From: Enterobacteriaceae bacterium UBA5654
GTDB taxonomy: Bacteria; Pseudomonadota; Gammaproteobacteria; Enterobacterales; Enterobacteriaceae
NCBI GenBank assembly: GCA_002421005.1
Contig: DIJC01000011.1
Span: 1 to 50,785, forward strand
Length of the DNA stretch: 50,785 nt
Direction of reading: 5' to 3'
The notes beneath the pieces were generated by a model that saw only the letters and a program-made list of their open reading frames with translations, ran no database searches and was not told the origin of the DNA. This document shows, piece by piece, positions 8,751 through 16,905 of the stretch; positions within the stretch are counted from its first letter, which is position 1, and each line of letters starts with the position of its first letter. The position numbers were made by a program, and so were the translations under genes.

Positions 8751-9673
8751 TCATCACTCATCGTTACAGGGCGGGAAGCGTGACCGAGCCACGCCGCGCC
8801 GCGCACGCCGCTGCTGTCACCGTGGCTGGCGCGTAAAATCGGCGTGTGGCAGTGGCGTCCAAACACATATTTCGCGACCCGCTCTGCCAGGCCGTGATAC
8901 AGCAAATCGATGTTCGACACCCCGCCGCCCAGCACAATGGCATCGGGATCGATCATATTCACAATGCTGGCTAACGAGCGGGCCAGCTGATCGCAATAAC
9001 GCTCCCACACGCGCACGGCCGCCGCATCGCCAGCTTCAACACGCTGAATAATTTCGGGGACGCTGGCAGGTTGATTCGCTTCGTTACGGTACTGACGCTC
9101 AAGCCCGCTACCAGAAATGAAGCTTTCGATACAGTTATGATCGCCGCAATAGCAGGCGTCGTCCGCGCCATCGCGCGCCAGGCTGTAGCGGGGAAGCGCG
9201 TTATGCCCCCACTCGCCGGTGCAGGCATTCGGCCCGGTAATCAGACGCCTGTCGACGCACAAACCGCCCCCGCAGCCGGTGCCGAGGATCACCCCGAACA
9301 CCACGCCATAACCTTTTCCGCTGCCGTCCATCGCTTCTGACAGGGTAAAACAGTTAGCGTCATTGGTGATGGTCACCGGTAGCGCCAGACGTCGTTCCAG
9401 ATCGCTGGCAAAAGGCTGCTGATTGAGTACCAGAATATTGGAATTTTTAATAAGCCCGCTGGTGGGATCGACCGCGCCAGGGATGCCGACGCCAACGGTC
9501 AGCGGTTCGCTAAATGCGGCCTGCGCCTGGTGGATAATCTCCACTACCGCCTGAAAAAACGCCGGGTAACTCTGCTTTTGCGTACTGTAGCGCTCGCGGT
9601 AGCGCACCTTTCCCTGCTCATCTAACACTACTGCTTCGATTTTCGTCCCGCCAATATCCAGTCCCAGTCTCAT
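8747..9673 (-). CDS. ROK-family sugar kinase, fructokinase (Mak)-like
   Basis: The product is predicted to phosphorylate a hexose, most likely fructose or a related sugar, because it resembles E. coli Mak (YajF) along its whole length. It carries the ATP-binding LDIGGTKIE near the N-terminus, the catalytic aspartate in TNDANC, the ROK motif GEWGHN, and the zinc-binding CYCGDHNCIE. The C-terminal HGDSSGVRGAAWL is also Mak-like. The ATG at 9673 (308 residues) is chosen because it begins MRLGLDIGGT and has the ribosome-binding site GAGGGA; the frame remains open further upstream. A TATAGT -10-like hexamer lies about 60 bases upstream. No transporter gene accompanies it here. Confidence 0.88.
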   Translation of the reverse strand: MRLGLDIGGTKIEAVVLDEQGKVRYRERYSTQKQSYPAFFQAVVEIIHQAQAAFSEPLTVGVGIPGAVDPTSGLIKNSNILVLNQQPFASDLERRLALPVTITNDANCFTLSEAMDGSGKGYGVVFGVILGTGCGGGLCVDRRLITGPNACTGEWGHNALPRYSLARDGADDACYCGDHNCIESFISGSGLERQYRNEANQPASVPEIIQRVEAGDAAAVRVWERYCDQLARSLASIVNMIDPDAIVLGGGVSNIDLLYHGLAERVAKYVFGRHCHTPILRASHGDSSGVRGAAWLGHASRPVTMSDE

Positions 9674-9817
9674 GATGAATCCCTCGCTCATGGTCAAAAT
9701 GTCTGCGAGCAGGCTAGCGAGTTTGTTTACTATACACAACGTAACGACGGGGATTATTTCGAAAAGGTGACGCAGGCACGTTTAATTGAGCCGGGTTAAT
9801 CAAAAAGGAAGTTTACT

Positions 9818-9856
9818 AAAAAAGCAGGAAACCGGGAGCGATAACCTCTCCCGGTT
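9818..9856 (-). terminator. Terminator downstream of fre
   Basis: The 9-bp stem AACCGGGAG (9830-9838) / CTCCCGGTT (9848-9856) lies just after the fre stop codon in the minus direction. A run of T on the minus strand (A at 9818-9823 on the plus strand) follows, separated from the stem by six bases, so termination may be imperfect. Confidence 0.7.
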
Positions 9857-9863
9857 CAGCACA

Positions 9864-10565
9864 TCAGATAAATGCGAACGCGTCGCCAAACAGACGATCT
9901 TCCCGTGCGCCCCGTTCATTACAGAACAGATCGCGCGCGATCTTCGCCATTTCAAAACGTCCGGCAATATAGATATCGTGCTCCGCCAGCGAACCGTGAT
10001 CCTGTAATACGGCGGTCAACACCGTACCCGTCCGGCCCTGCCAGCCCTCTTCCGGCTGCTCGACCACCGCTTCAACACGCAGATGCGGATGGGTAACAGA
10101 CAGCGCTTCCAGTTCCGACAAATCGTAAAGATGTTTCTCTTCACGACCGCCCCAGTAAATAGTGATATCGCGATTCGGATTTTGCGCCAGCGCGGTCAGG
10201 AGAATAGAACGCGCGTAGGAGAAGCCCGTTCCTCCGGCAATCAGCACCAGCGGACGATCGCTCTCTTCACGCAGCCAGGCTTCGCCGTGGGGAATATCGA
10301 TAACGATTTTGTGCTCTTTAAGAATGCGATCCATCACCGCCATCGCGTAAAGATTCAGTTCAGAGGCACCGATATGCAACTCGATAAACTCTTTTTCAGA
10401 CGGGGTAGAAGCCATGGAAAAGGGACGTTTGTCACGCTCATCCATAACGACCATCAGGTACTGGCCTGCGCGAAAAGAAAACGCAGTTTCCGGCACCAGA
10501 CGGACGCGATACACAGTGTCGGTGATAGCTTCCACCGAGGTCACTTTACAGCTTAAGGTTGTCAT
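9864..10565 (-). CDS. fre: NAD(P)H-flavin reductase Fre
   Basis: Fre reduces free riboflavin, FMN and FAD with NAD(P)H, supplying reduced flavins in the cytoplasm, for example to activate ribonucleotide reductase and, in this neighbourhood, to support prenylated-FMN enzymes such as UbiD. The 233-residue length equals E. coli Fre. The flavin-binding RPFSMAS sits near residue 46 and the nicotinamide-binding loop GGTGFSYARS near residue 110, in the ferredoxin-NADP-reductase two-domain order. It lies 66 bases downstream of ubiD on the same strand and is probably co-transcribed. Confidence 0.96.
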   Translation of the reverse strand: MTTLSCKVTSVEAITDTVYRVRLVPETAFSFRAGQYLMVVMDERDKRPFSMASTPSEKEFIELHIGASELNLYAMAVMDRILKEHKIVIDIPHGEAWLREESDRPLVLIAGGTGFSYARSILLTALAQNPNRDITIYWGGREEKHLYDLSELEALSVTHPHLRVEAVVEQPEEGWQGRTGTVLTAVLQDHGSLAEHDIYIAGRFEMAKIARDLFCNERGAREDRLFGDAFAFI

Positions 10566-10631
10566 GGTTTCCCTCTGTCGGGTCTATACTCGTCACACTT
10601 CAGGTTGCAGGTGGATGGCGATATGCCACTC

Positions 10632-12119
10632 TTATTCACCATCCGGGGTCTTACTAAAGATAGCCAGTTCATCCCAGATAGCATCGATACGTGCCGTAAC
10701 GGCCGGATCTTTTTTGATGGGGCGTCCCCATTCACGCTGGGTTTCACCCGGCCATTTATTGGTCGCATCCAGCCCCATTTTGGAGCCGAGACCAGATACC
10801 GGCGAGGCAAAATCCAGATAATCGATTGGCGTATTTTCTACCAATACCGTATCACGCGCAGGGTCCATGCGGGTAGTGATCGCCCAAATCACATCGTTCC
10901 AGTCGCGAGCATTCACATCATCGTCACAGACGATCACAAACTTGGTATACATGAACTGGCGCAGGAATGACCAGACGCCCATCATCACGCGCTTCGCATG
11001 ACCGGCGTACTGTTTTTTGATGGTCACCACGGCCAGGCGATACGAACAGCCTTCCGGCGGCAGGTAAAAATCGACAATTTCCGGGAACTGCTTTTGCAGG
11101 ATCGGCACAAACACTTCGTTCAGCGCCACGCCCAGTACCGCAGGCTCATCGGGCGGTCGACCGGTATAAGTCGAGTGATAAATGGCATCCTCACGCTGGG
11201 TAATATGCGTGACGGTAAAAACCGGGAAGTGATCGACCTCGTTATAGTAGCCGGTGTGATCGCCGTATGGCCCTTCGGGAGCCAGTTCGCCTTGCTCAAT
11301 ATACCCTTCCAGCACGATTTCCGCGCTGGCAGGCACTTCCAGATCGTTCGAAATACACTTCACCACTTCCGTTTTGGTGCCGCGCAGCAATCCTGCAAAG
11401 GCATATTCGGAAAGGGTATCCGGCACCGGCGTTACCGCGCCGAGGATCGTCGCGGGATCGGCGCCGAGCGCCACGGAAACCGGAAAACGCTCGCCCGGGT
11501 GCGCCGCGCACCATTCCTGGTAATCCAGCGCCCCGCCGCGATGCGATAGCCAGCGCATAATCAGCTTGTTTTTGCCAATCAGCTGCTGGCGATAAATGCC
11601 TAAATTCTGCCGCTCTTTATGCGGCCCGCGCGTGACCGTCAGACCCCAGGTAATCAGCGGTGCGGCATCTTCAGGCCAGCAGGTCATGATCGGAATACGC
11701 GACAAATCCACCGCGTCGCCCTGCGTCACTTTTTGCTGGCAGGGCGCACCGCGCAGGCGCTTCGTCGGCATATTCAGAACCTGCTTAAACTGCGGCAGCT
11801 TGTCGAAGAGGTCGCGAAAGCCTTTTGGCGGCTCCGGCTCTTTCAGGAAAGCCAGCAGCTTGCCGACTTCACGCAGCGCCGTGACGTCTTGCTGGCCCAT
11901 CCCCATCGCCACACGCTTAGGGGTGCCAAAAAGATTACACAACACCGGCATTAAATAGCCTTTCGGGTTTTCAAAAAGCAGCGCCGGGCCGCCCGCGCGC
12001 AGCGTGCGGTCAGCAATTTCGGTGATTTCGAGATGCGGATCAACCGGAAGCGTTATACGTTTGAGTTCACCCTGCTGTTCCAGCAGCGTCAGAAAGTCGC
12101 GAAGATCGTGGTATTTCAT
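10632..12119 (-). CDS. ubiD: 3-octaprenyl-4-hydroxybenzoate carboxy-lyase UbiD
   Basis: UbiD decarboxylates 3-octaprenyl-4-hydroxybenzoate in ubiquinone synthesis, using prenylated FMN made by UbiX. At 495 residues it is within two or three residues of E. coli UbiD. The N-terminal MKYHDLRDFLTLLEQQGELKRI and the conserved internal segments AAHPGERFPVSVALGADPATIL, LEGYIEQGELAPEGPYGDHTGYY and DVNARDWNDVIWAITTRMDP are characteristic of the family; the glutamates of the second segment lie in the cofactor-binding core. The gene diverges from rfaH across a 176-base gap and leads into fre. Confidence 0.97.
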   Translation of the reverse strand: MKYHDLRDFLTLLEQQGELKRITLPVDPHLEITEIADRTLRAGGPALLFENPKGYLMPVLCNLFGTPKRVAMGMGQQDVTALREVGKLLAFLKEPEPPKGFRDLFDKLPQFKQVLNMPTKRLRGAPCQQKVTQGDAVDLSRIPIMTCWPEDAAPLITWGLTVTRGPHKERQNLGIYRQQLIGKNKLIMRWLSHRGGALDYQEWCAAHPGERFPVSVALGADPATILGAVTPVPDTLSEYAFAGLLRGTKTEVVKCISNDLEVPASAEIVLEGYIEQGELAPEGPYGDHTGYYNEVDHFPVFTVTHITQREDAIYHSTYTGRPPDEPAVLGVALNEVFVPILQKQFPEIVDFYLPPEGCSYRLAVVTIKKQYAGHAKRVMMGVWSFLRQFMYTKFVIVCDDDVNARDWNDVIWAITTRMDPARDTVLVENTPIDYLDFASPVSGLGSKMGLDATNKWPGETQREWGRPIKKDPAVTARIDAIWDELAIFSKTPDGE

Positions 12120-12232
12120 GGCGTTGGCTATGGCCTCTTTGTCAGCGGTTTATTATACGGCCTGAGACGGGGCGATGCTGTATTTTTGTTAAATTAGCGT
12201 AATACCCGACGCCATCATCAATCAGTGGGGAT

Positions 12233-12238
12233 TATAAT
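12233..12238 (+). promoter_or_regulatory. Putative rfaH -10 element
   Basis: A perfect TATAAT lies 58 bases before the rfaH start codon. The position of a -35 hexamer is unclear, so this is a candidate only. Confidence 0.45.
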
Positions 12239-12295
12239 TAACTTAGCGGCATCGTTTTGATATGCTTGCGCCCGGATAAGCGGAATAGAGGCATT

Positions 12296-12784
12296 ATGCG
12301 AGCCTGGTATTTACTGTACTGCAAACGCGGGCAACTTCAGCGTGCTCAGGAGCATCTCGAACGGCAGGCGGTCAATTGCCTGACACCCATGATCACCCTG
12401 GAAAAAATAGTGCGCGGCAAACGCACGCCGGTCAGTGAGCCTTTGTTCCCCAACTATATGTTTGTTGAGTTTGACCCGGAAATCATTCACACCACCACCA
12501 TCAACGCCACGCGCGGCGTCAGCCACTTCGTGCGCTTCGGTGCGAAAGCGGCAACCGTACCACCTGCGGTGATCCACCAGCTTTCTGTCGCTAAGCCAGA
12601 AGGGATCACCGATCCAGGCACCCCTTACGCCGGTGACAGCGTGCTGATCACCGAAGGTGCATTTGAAGGCTTCGAAGCCATTTTTACCGAGCCTGACGGC
12701 GAAGCGCGTTCCATGCTGCTGCTCAATCTGCTGAATAAGCAGGTCATGCACAGCGTCAAAAATACCGAATTCCGTAAAGTCTGA
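12296..12784 (+). CDS. rfaH: Transcription/translation regulatory transformer protein RfaH
   Basis: RfaH is the NusG paralogue that binds RNA polymerase paused at ops sites and lets it read through long operons for lipopolysaccharide, capsule and similar surface structures; its C-terminal domain refolds from alpha-helical to beta-barrel and recruits ribosomes. The ATG at 12296 gives 162 residues beginning MRAWYLLYCKRGQ, the family start; the open frame further upstream is not conserved. The NusG-like domain covers about residues 1-100 (with PLFPNYMFVEF and GVSHFVRFG) and the KOW domain the rest, ending KNTEFRKV. No ops element is evident in this window. It converges on tatD with only four bases between stops. 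Confidence 0.97.
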   Translation: MRAWYLLYCKRGQLQRAQEHLERQAVNCLTPMITLEKIVRGKRTPVSEPLFPNYMFVEFDPEIIHTTTINATRGVSHFVRFGAKAATVPPAVIHQLSVAKPEGITDPGTPYAGDSVLITEGAFEGFEAIFTEPDGEARSMLLLNLLNKQVMHSVKNTEFRKV

Positions 12785-12788
12785 AGAC

Positions 12789-13571
12789 CTAAAACTGCAC
12801 GCCAAACAGCGACCTGACGTTATCGTCGGTGATGCGCTCAAGCCATGCCGACTCTTCGCCACGCCAGTGCGCCACGCGGGCCAGGATATGCGGCAAAAAT
12901 GCGGGTTCGTTGCGCCGTGATGCCGGTTTTGGCGTGAGATCGCGCGGCAACAACCAGGGCGCATCGGTCTCAATCATCAGACGCTGCGCCGGAATATGCG
13001 GCAGCAGTTCGCGCAGTTCCAGCCCGCGCCGCTCGTCGCATACCCAGCCGGTAATACCGATATACAACCCGCGATCCACGCAGTACTGCATTTGTTCCTG
13101 GGTGCCGGTAAAACAGTGCACCACCACGCCGGGCAGTTTGTCCAGCCAGGGTTCCAGCAGCGCCATAAAGCGCGAATGCGCATCCCGGCAGTGCAGAAAG
13201 ACCGGCAGAGAAAGCTCCGCTGCTATCGCCAGCTGCGCGGTAAACGCCGCTTCCTGATCCTGCGCAGTGGAATAATTGCGATTAAAATCCAGCCCGCATT
13301 CGCCAATGGCGACCACTTCCGGCTGTGCCGCCAGCGCGTAAATCGCCGCCGCCGCGTCCTGATCCCAGTGACTGGCATCATGAGGATGCACGCCTGCGGT
13401 AGACCAGCAGTGGGTCAGCCGCTGCGCCATGAGCTGTGCCTGTTCGCTTTCATGCTGATTCGTCCCGGTGAGCAGCATTCCGTTCACTCCTGCTGCCCGC
13501 GCTCGTGCAACCACCTCATCACAATCCTTCGCGAACTGCGAACTGGTCAAATTCACACCAATATCAAACAT
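12789..13571 (-). CDS. tatD: 3'-5' ssDNA/RNA exonuclease TatD
   Basis: TatD is a metal-dependent TIM-barrel nuclease linked to DNA repair and RNA degradation; despite its name it is not needed for Tat export. The ATG at 13571 gives 260 residues starting MFDIGVNLTSSQF, as in E. coli. Metal and active-site segments are visible: GVHPHD, AIGECGLDF, HCRDAH, HCFTGT and IETDAP. As in E. coli TatD, the usual N-terminal HxH of the family is replaced by DIGVNL. A hairpin separates it from tatC, which suggests reduced or separate expression. Confidence 0.95.
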   Translation of the reverse strand: MFDIGVNLTSSQFAKDCDEVVARARAAGVNGMLLTGTNQHESEQAQLMAQRLTHCWSTAGVHPHDASHWDQDAAAAIYALAAQPEVVAIGECGLDFNRNYSTAQDQEAAFTAQLAIAAELSLPVFLHCRDAHSRFMALLEPWLDKLPGVVVHCFTGTQEQMQYCVDRGLYIGITGWVCDERRGLELRELLPHIPAQRLMIETDAPWLLPRDLTPKPASRRNEPAFLPHILARVAHWRGEESAWLERITDDNVRSLFGVQF

Positions 13572-13588
13572 GCTTTTCTCCAAAAGCA

Positions 13589-13608
13589 AACCGCCCTGGC
13601 GGGCGGTT
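13589..13608 (-). terminator. Hairpin between tatC and tatD, likely tatABC terminator/attenuator
   Basis: A perfect 8-bp stem AACCGCCC / GGGCGGTT with a four-base loop begins three bases after the tatC stop. On the minus strand it is followed by TTTGCTTTTG, an interrupted T-run, then the tatD ribosome-binding site. It probably ends most tatABC transcripts and lets some read into tatD. Confidence 0.75.
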
Positions 13609-13610
13609 GA

Positions 13611-14372
13611 TTACTCTTCGTTTTCCGTTTCCGTGTCTTCATCGCGGAAACGCCGTTTACCCACGTAAAAACGCGAGAAGAACAGCCCGACTTCAAACAG
13701 GCAGTACATCGGAATCGCCAACAGGGTTTGTGAGAAAACATCCGGCGGCGTCAGCAGCATCCCGACCACAAACGCGCCCACCAGAATGTAGGGACGTTTA
13801 CCGCGTAAATCTTCCGGCGTGGTGACGCCCATCCAGCAGATCAGAATAATCGCCACCGGCACTTCAAACGCGACGCCAAAGGCCATAAACAGCGCCATCA
13901 CAAAGCTCAGGTAGCTGCTAATGTCCGTTGAAACCAGCACCCCTTCCGGCGCGGTATGCGTCAGGAAGCCAAACGCCAGCGGGAACACTACGAAGTAGGC
14001 GAACGCCATCCCGATGTAAAACAGTAGCGTACTCGATACCAGCAGCGGCATTACCAGCCGCCGCTCGTGTTTATACAGCGCAGGCGCAACAAACGCCCAT
14101 ACCTGATAGAGGATCACCGGCGCGGACAAAATGACCGACACCATAAAGGTCAGCTTGATCGGCGTGAAGAACGGCGAGGCCACGTCGGTGGCGATCATCG
14201 TCGCCCCTTTCGGCATCTGGCTGATCAACGGTGCCGACACCACCTGATAGATATCATTGGCGAAGGAAACCAGCGCCAGAAAAATAACGACCACCGCAAT
14301 AATGCTGTTGAGCAGACGCTTGCGCAGCTCAATCAAATGGGCGATCAGCGGTTGAGTATCTTCTACGGCCAT
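13611..14372 (-). CDS. tatC: Sec-independent protein translocase TatC
   Basis: TatC is the multispanning receptor of the twin-arginine translocase; with TatB it binds the twin-arginine signal peptide of folded substrates. The N-terminal cytoplasmic segment MAVEDTQPLIAHLIELRKRL is the conserved signal-peptide-binding tip. Six membrane segments follow, with hallmark stretches such as PFFTPIKLTF, LYKHERR and FGVAFEVPV. At 253 residues it is slightly shorter than E. coli TatC; the difference is in the acidic C-terminal tail (RFRDEDTETENEE). It starts two bases after tatB. Confidence 0.97.
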   Translation of the reverse strand: MAVEDTQPLIAHLIELRKRLLNSIIAVVVIFLALVSFANDIYQVVSAPLISQMPKGATMIATDVASPFFTPIKLTFMVSVILSAPVILYQVWAFVAPALYKHERRLVMPLLVSSTLLFYIGMAFAYFVVFPLAFGFLTHTAPEGVLVSTDISSYLSFVMALFMAFGVAFEVPVAIILICWMGVTTPEDLRGKRPYILVGAFVVGMLLTPPDVFSQTLLAIPMYCLFEVGLFFSRFYVGKRRFRDEDTETENEE

Positions 14373-14374
14373 GT

Positions 14375-14911
14375 TTACGATTTATCACTTGAACTTGAGG
14401 AAGAGGAGGGAACCGGTGCGGCCACCGTTTTTTCAGCGGCCTTAATGGTCGCGTTCGGCTGCGGTTCTTCTGCTTCAGCGGGTTGCGGAGCCTGCTCCTG
14501 CGCGCTGGCCTGATTTTCAGCCGTCGCAGGCGTCACGCCCTCGTGCTGCGCCTCGTTGCCCTTTACCAGCGGATTGTGAATGGTATGGGCTTCGTCACTC
14601 TCCTTTTCAGGATCGTGAGCGCTGTAAGAGCGTTTCATGGATTCTGCGGCTTCACGCAGTTCGTCCATAGAGGCTTTCAGTTCCGGCGAGAGGTTCTCCA
14701 GGCTGGCCTTTTCAACCTTCTTCAGGCTGTCCTGGAATTCCTGCACTTTCAGTTCCTGGGCCAGCTCATTTTGCACCGTCGAGGCCAGAGAGCGCAGCGC
14801 GCGCACCCAGCCCGCGACCGTTCTGACGGCCACCGGTAACCGTTTTGGCCCAAGAACAATCAGGCCAATAACGAAAACCAGCAGTAATTCACTAAAACCA
14901 ATTTCAAACAC
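14375..14911 (-). CDS. tatB: Sec-independent protein translocase TatB
   Basis: TatB partners TatC in the substrate-receptor complex. The 178-residue protein has the expected order: a short N-terminal membrane helix MFEIGFSELLLVFVIGLIVLG with the conserved glutamate at residue 8, the FGP-like hinge LGPKRLP, an amphipathic helix to about residue 70, and a long polar tail. The tail is rich in Glu, Ala and Gln and ends in a serine tract, which is variable in the family and a little longer than in E. coli. It lies three bases after tatA and two before tatC. Confidence 0.95.
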   Translation of the reverse strand: MFEIGFSELLLVFVIGLIVLGPKRLPVAVRTVAGWVRALRSLASTVQNELAQELKVQEFQDSLKKVEKASLENLSPELKASMDELREAAESMKRSYSAHDPEKESDEAHTIHNPLVKGNEAQHEGVTPATAENQASAQEQAPQPAEAEEPQPNATIKAAEKTVAAPVPSSSSSSSDKS

Positions 14912-14914
14912 GAA

Positions 14915-15169
14915 TTACACCTGCTCATTGTCGTGGCGTTTAGCGTCTTCTTTCTTCGCTTCTTCCTGCTTATCCGCGATGCTTTTCGCGGTAAAATCTG
15001 CATCCGCTGAGGGTTTATCCTGCTTTTCGTCATCGTCACTCATGGCTTTTTTGAAGCCTTTGATTGAAGTGCCTAAATCCGATCCCAGCGATCTAAATTT
15101 TTTAGTCCCGAAGATCAACACCACAATCACGACGATGATCAATAAGTTCCAGATACTGATACCACCCAT
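14915..15169 (-). CDS. tatA: Sec-independent protein translocase TatA
   Basis: TatA oligomerises to form the transient export pathway for folded twin-arginine substrates. The 84-residue protein shows a single N-terminal membrane helix (GGISIWNLLIIVVIVVLIFG), the FGTKK hinge, the amphipathic helix RSLGSDLGTSIKGFKKAM, and a short charged tail. This start is the family start and gives the MGGISIWNLL N-terminus. It heads tatA-tatB-tatC; the 95-base gap to ubiB presumably carries its promoter, though I see no clear hexamers. Confidence 0.96.
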   Translation of the reverse strand: MGGISIWNLLIIVVIVVLIFGTKKFRSLGSDLGTSIKGFKKAMSDDDEKQDKPSADADFTAKSIADKQEEAKKEDAKRHDNEQV

Positions 15170-15264
15170 ACATAATCCTCAGTAATCAACTCGAAAGACG
15201 ACGAGTGTCAATAAACAATAAGTCCGCATTATACGTATCTGTCAGGAAGACCGCGATGCGAAAT

Positions 15265-16905
15265 TCAGCGCGTTTTGCGCCAGCCAATAAGCCAGACTAC
15301 CAGACCACCCGCAATGAGCCAGGCGGGCATCATTTCCCAGTCGGGACGGTTAATCAACAGCAGCGTACCGCTTAAAAACAGCGTTGCGCCAATGCCGAAC
15401 AGATACCGCGATTGCCCCTGGCGCACGTGGTTGACCTGTAGCTCAACGGCGATTCTATCAACACTATGTTGCAGTTGTTTGTGTTGACGCAGGCTGTTGT
15501 AGATCAGTTCAGGTAATTCCGGCATTTTCTCAATCCAGAACGGCGCTTTCTCTTTGCAGGCTTTGATGAGAGACGGAATGCCCACCTGATCTTTGATCCA
15601 TGTTTCGAGGAAAGGTTTCGCCGTTTTCCATAAATCAAGCTGCGGATAGAGCTGGCGACCCACGCCTTCAACGTAAAGCAATGTTTTCTGGAGCAATACC
15701 AGCTGTGGCTGCACTTCCATATTAAAACGACGCGCGGTGTTAAACAGATTTAGCAGCACGTGACCAAAGGAAATTTCTGCCAGCGGCTTCTCAAAGATAG
15801 GCTCGCAAACGGTACGGATGGCGAACTCAAACTCTTCAACGTTGGTGTCAGGCGGCACCCAGCCGGAATCAACGTGCAGCTCCGCCACTTTGCGGTAGTC
15901 GCGGTTGAAGAAGGCAATGAAGTTTTCCGCCAGATAGCGCTTATCTTCCTTGTTCAGCGAACCGACAATACCGCAGTCGATGCCGATATACTGCGGATCT
16001 TCCGGGTGCTCATAGCTGACAAAAATATTGCCAGGATGCATATCGGCGTGAAAGAAGCTGTCGCGGAAAACCTGGGTGAAAAACACCTGCACGCCGCGCT
16101 CAGCCAGTAGCTTCAGGTTAGTGCCATGCTGCTCAAGCTGGGCAATATCGGAGATGGGAATACCGTAAATGCGCTCCATCACCAACATATTCTGGCTACA
16201 GTAATCGGAATACACTTCCGGTATGTACAGCATCGGGCTGTTTTCGAAATTACGTCTTAGCTGGATGGCATTCGCCGCTTCGCGCAATAAATCCAGCTCG
16301 TCAATCAGCGTTTTTTCATACTCTCGCACTACTTCCATCGGGCGCAGACGACGCCCGTCGGGCAGCAGTCGCGGCACCCAGCGCGCCAGACGGCGGATCA
16401 GTTTCATGTCCGCTTTAATGACCGGCAAAATATCCGGGCGGATCACTTTAATCACCACCTCTTTGCCGTTCTCTTTCAGCTTTGCGGTATGCACCTGGGC
16501 AATAGAAGCGGAGGCCAGCGGGTTAATGTCAAAATCATCGAACCAGGTCTCGACCGGCTTATCACCCATCGCTTTTTCGATTTGCTGTTTAGCCAGTCTG
16601 CCTTCGAACGGGGCGACCCGATCCTGAAGCAGCGCCAGTTGATCGGCAATTTGCGGCGGGAAAAGATCGCGACGGGTGGAGAGCATCTGACCGAACTTGA
16701 TCCAGACCGGCCCCAGCTCCTGCAACGCCAGACGCAGGCGCTCGCCCAGTTGGCGATCTTTATGGCGGTTTGGCATCCAGAACAGCGTGCGTCGCCATAA
16801 TCGCAGCGGCAGCGTGAGGCGCATTCTTGGGATCAGCTCATCAAGCCCGTAGCTCAAAAAAGTCTGAATGATAAAATACAGGCGGCGAACTTCACCTGGC
16901 GTCAT
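15265..16905 (-). CDS. ubiB: Ubiquinone biosynthesis regulatory protein kinase-like UbiB
   Basis: UbiB is an atypical kinase/ATPase of the ADCK/COQ8 family needed for ubiquinone synthesis; recent work links it to moving hydrophobic quinone intermediates. The 546-residue product equals E. coli UbiB. The family signature KxGQ appears as KFGQML near residue 112, the alanine-rich loop as ASASIAQVH, and the catalytic and metal-binding motifs as FFHADMHPGNIF and IDCGIVG. Two hydrophobic segments near the C-terminus (about 500-520 and 525-540) anchor it in the inner membrane. Its ATG overlaps the ubiJ stop by four bases. Confidence 0.97.
   Translation of the reverse strand: MTPGEVRRLYFIIQTFLSYGLDELIPRMRLTLPLRLWRRTLFWMPNRHKDRQLGERLRLALQELGPVWIKFGQMLSTRRDLFPPQIADQLALLQDRVAPFEGRLAKQQIEKAMGDKPVETWFDDFDINPLASASIAQVHTAKLKENGKEVVIKVIRPDILPVIKADMKLIRRLARWVPRLLPDGRRLRPMEVVREYEKTLIDELDLLREAANAIQLRRNFENSPMLYIPEVYSDYCSQNMLVMERIYGIPISDIAQLEQHGTNLKLLAERGVQVFFTQVFRDSFFHADMHPGNIFVSYEHPEDPQYIGIDCGIVGSLNKEDKRYLAENFIAFFNRDYRKVAELHVDSGWVPPDTNVEEFEFAIRTVCEPIFEKPLAEISFGHVLLNLFNTARRFNMEVQPQLVLLQKTLLYVEGVGRQLYPQLDLWKTAKPFLETWIKDQVGIPSLIKACKEKAPFWIEKMPELPELIYNSLRQHKQLQHSVDRIAVELQVNHVRQGQSRYLFGIGATLFLSGTLLLINRPDWEMMPAWLIAGGLVVWLIGWRKTR

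Noticed and set aside
9674..9780. TTTCGAAA palindrome upstream of the ROK kinase as a LacI-family operator
   Set aside because: The central CG fits the family, but the symmetry is only 8 bp and lies rather far upstream of the -10-like element; too weak to call.
10566..10631. Possible regulatory element in the fre-ubiD gap (CACTTCAGGTTGCAGGTG)
   Set aside because: It shows only weak dyad symmetry and vaguely resembles the word CTTCACGTTGC in the fadA 3' region; not enough to call a repeat or site.
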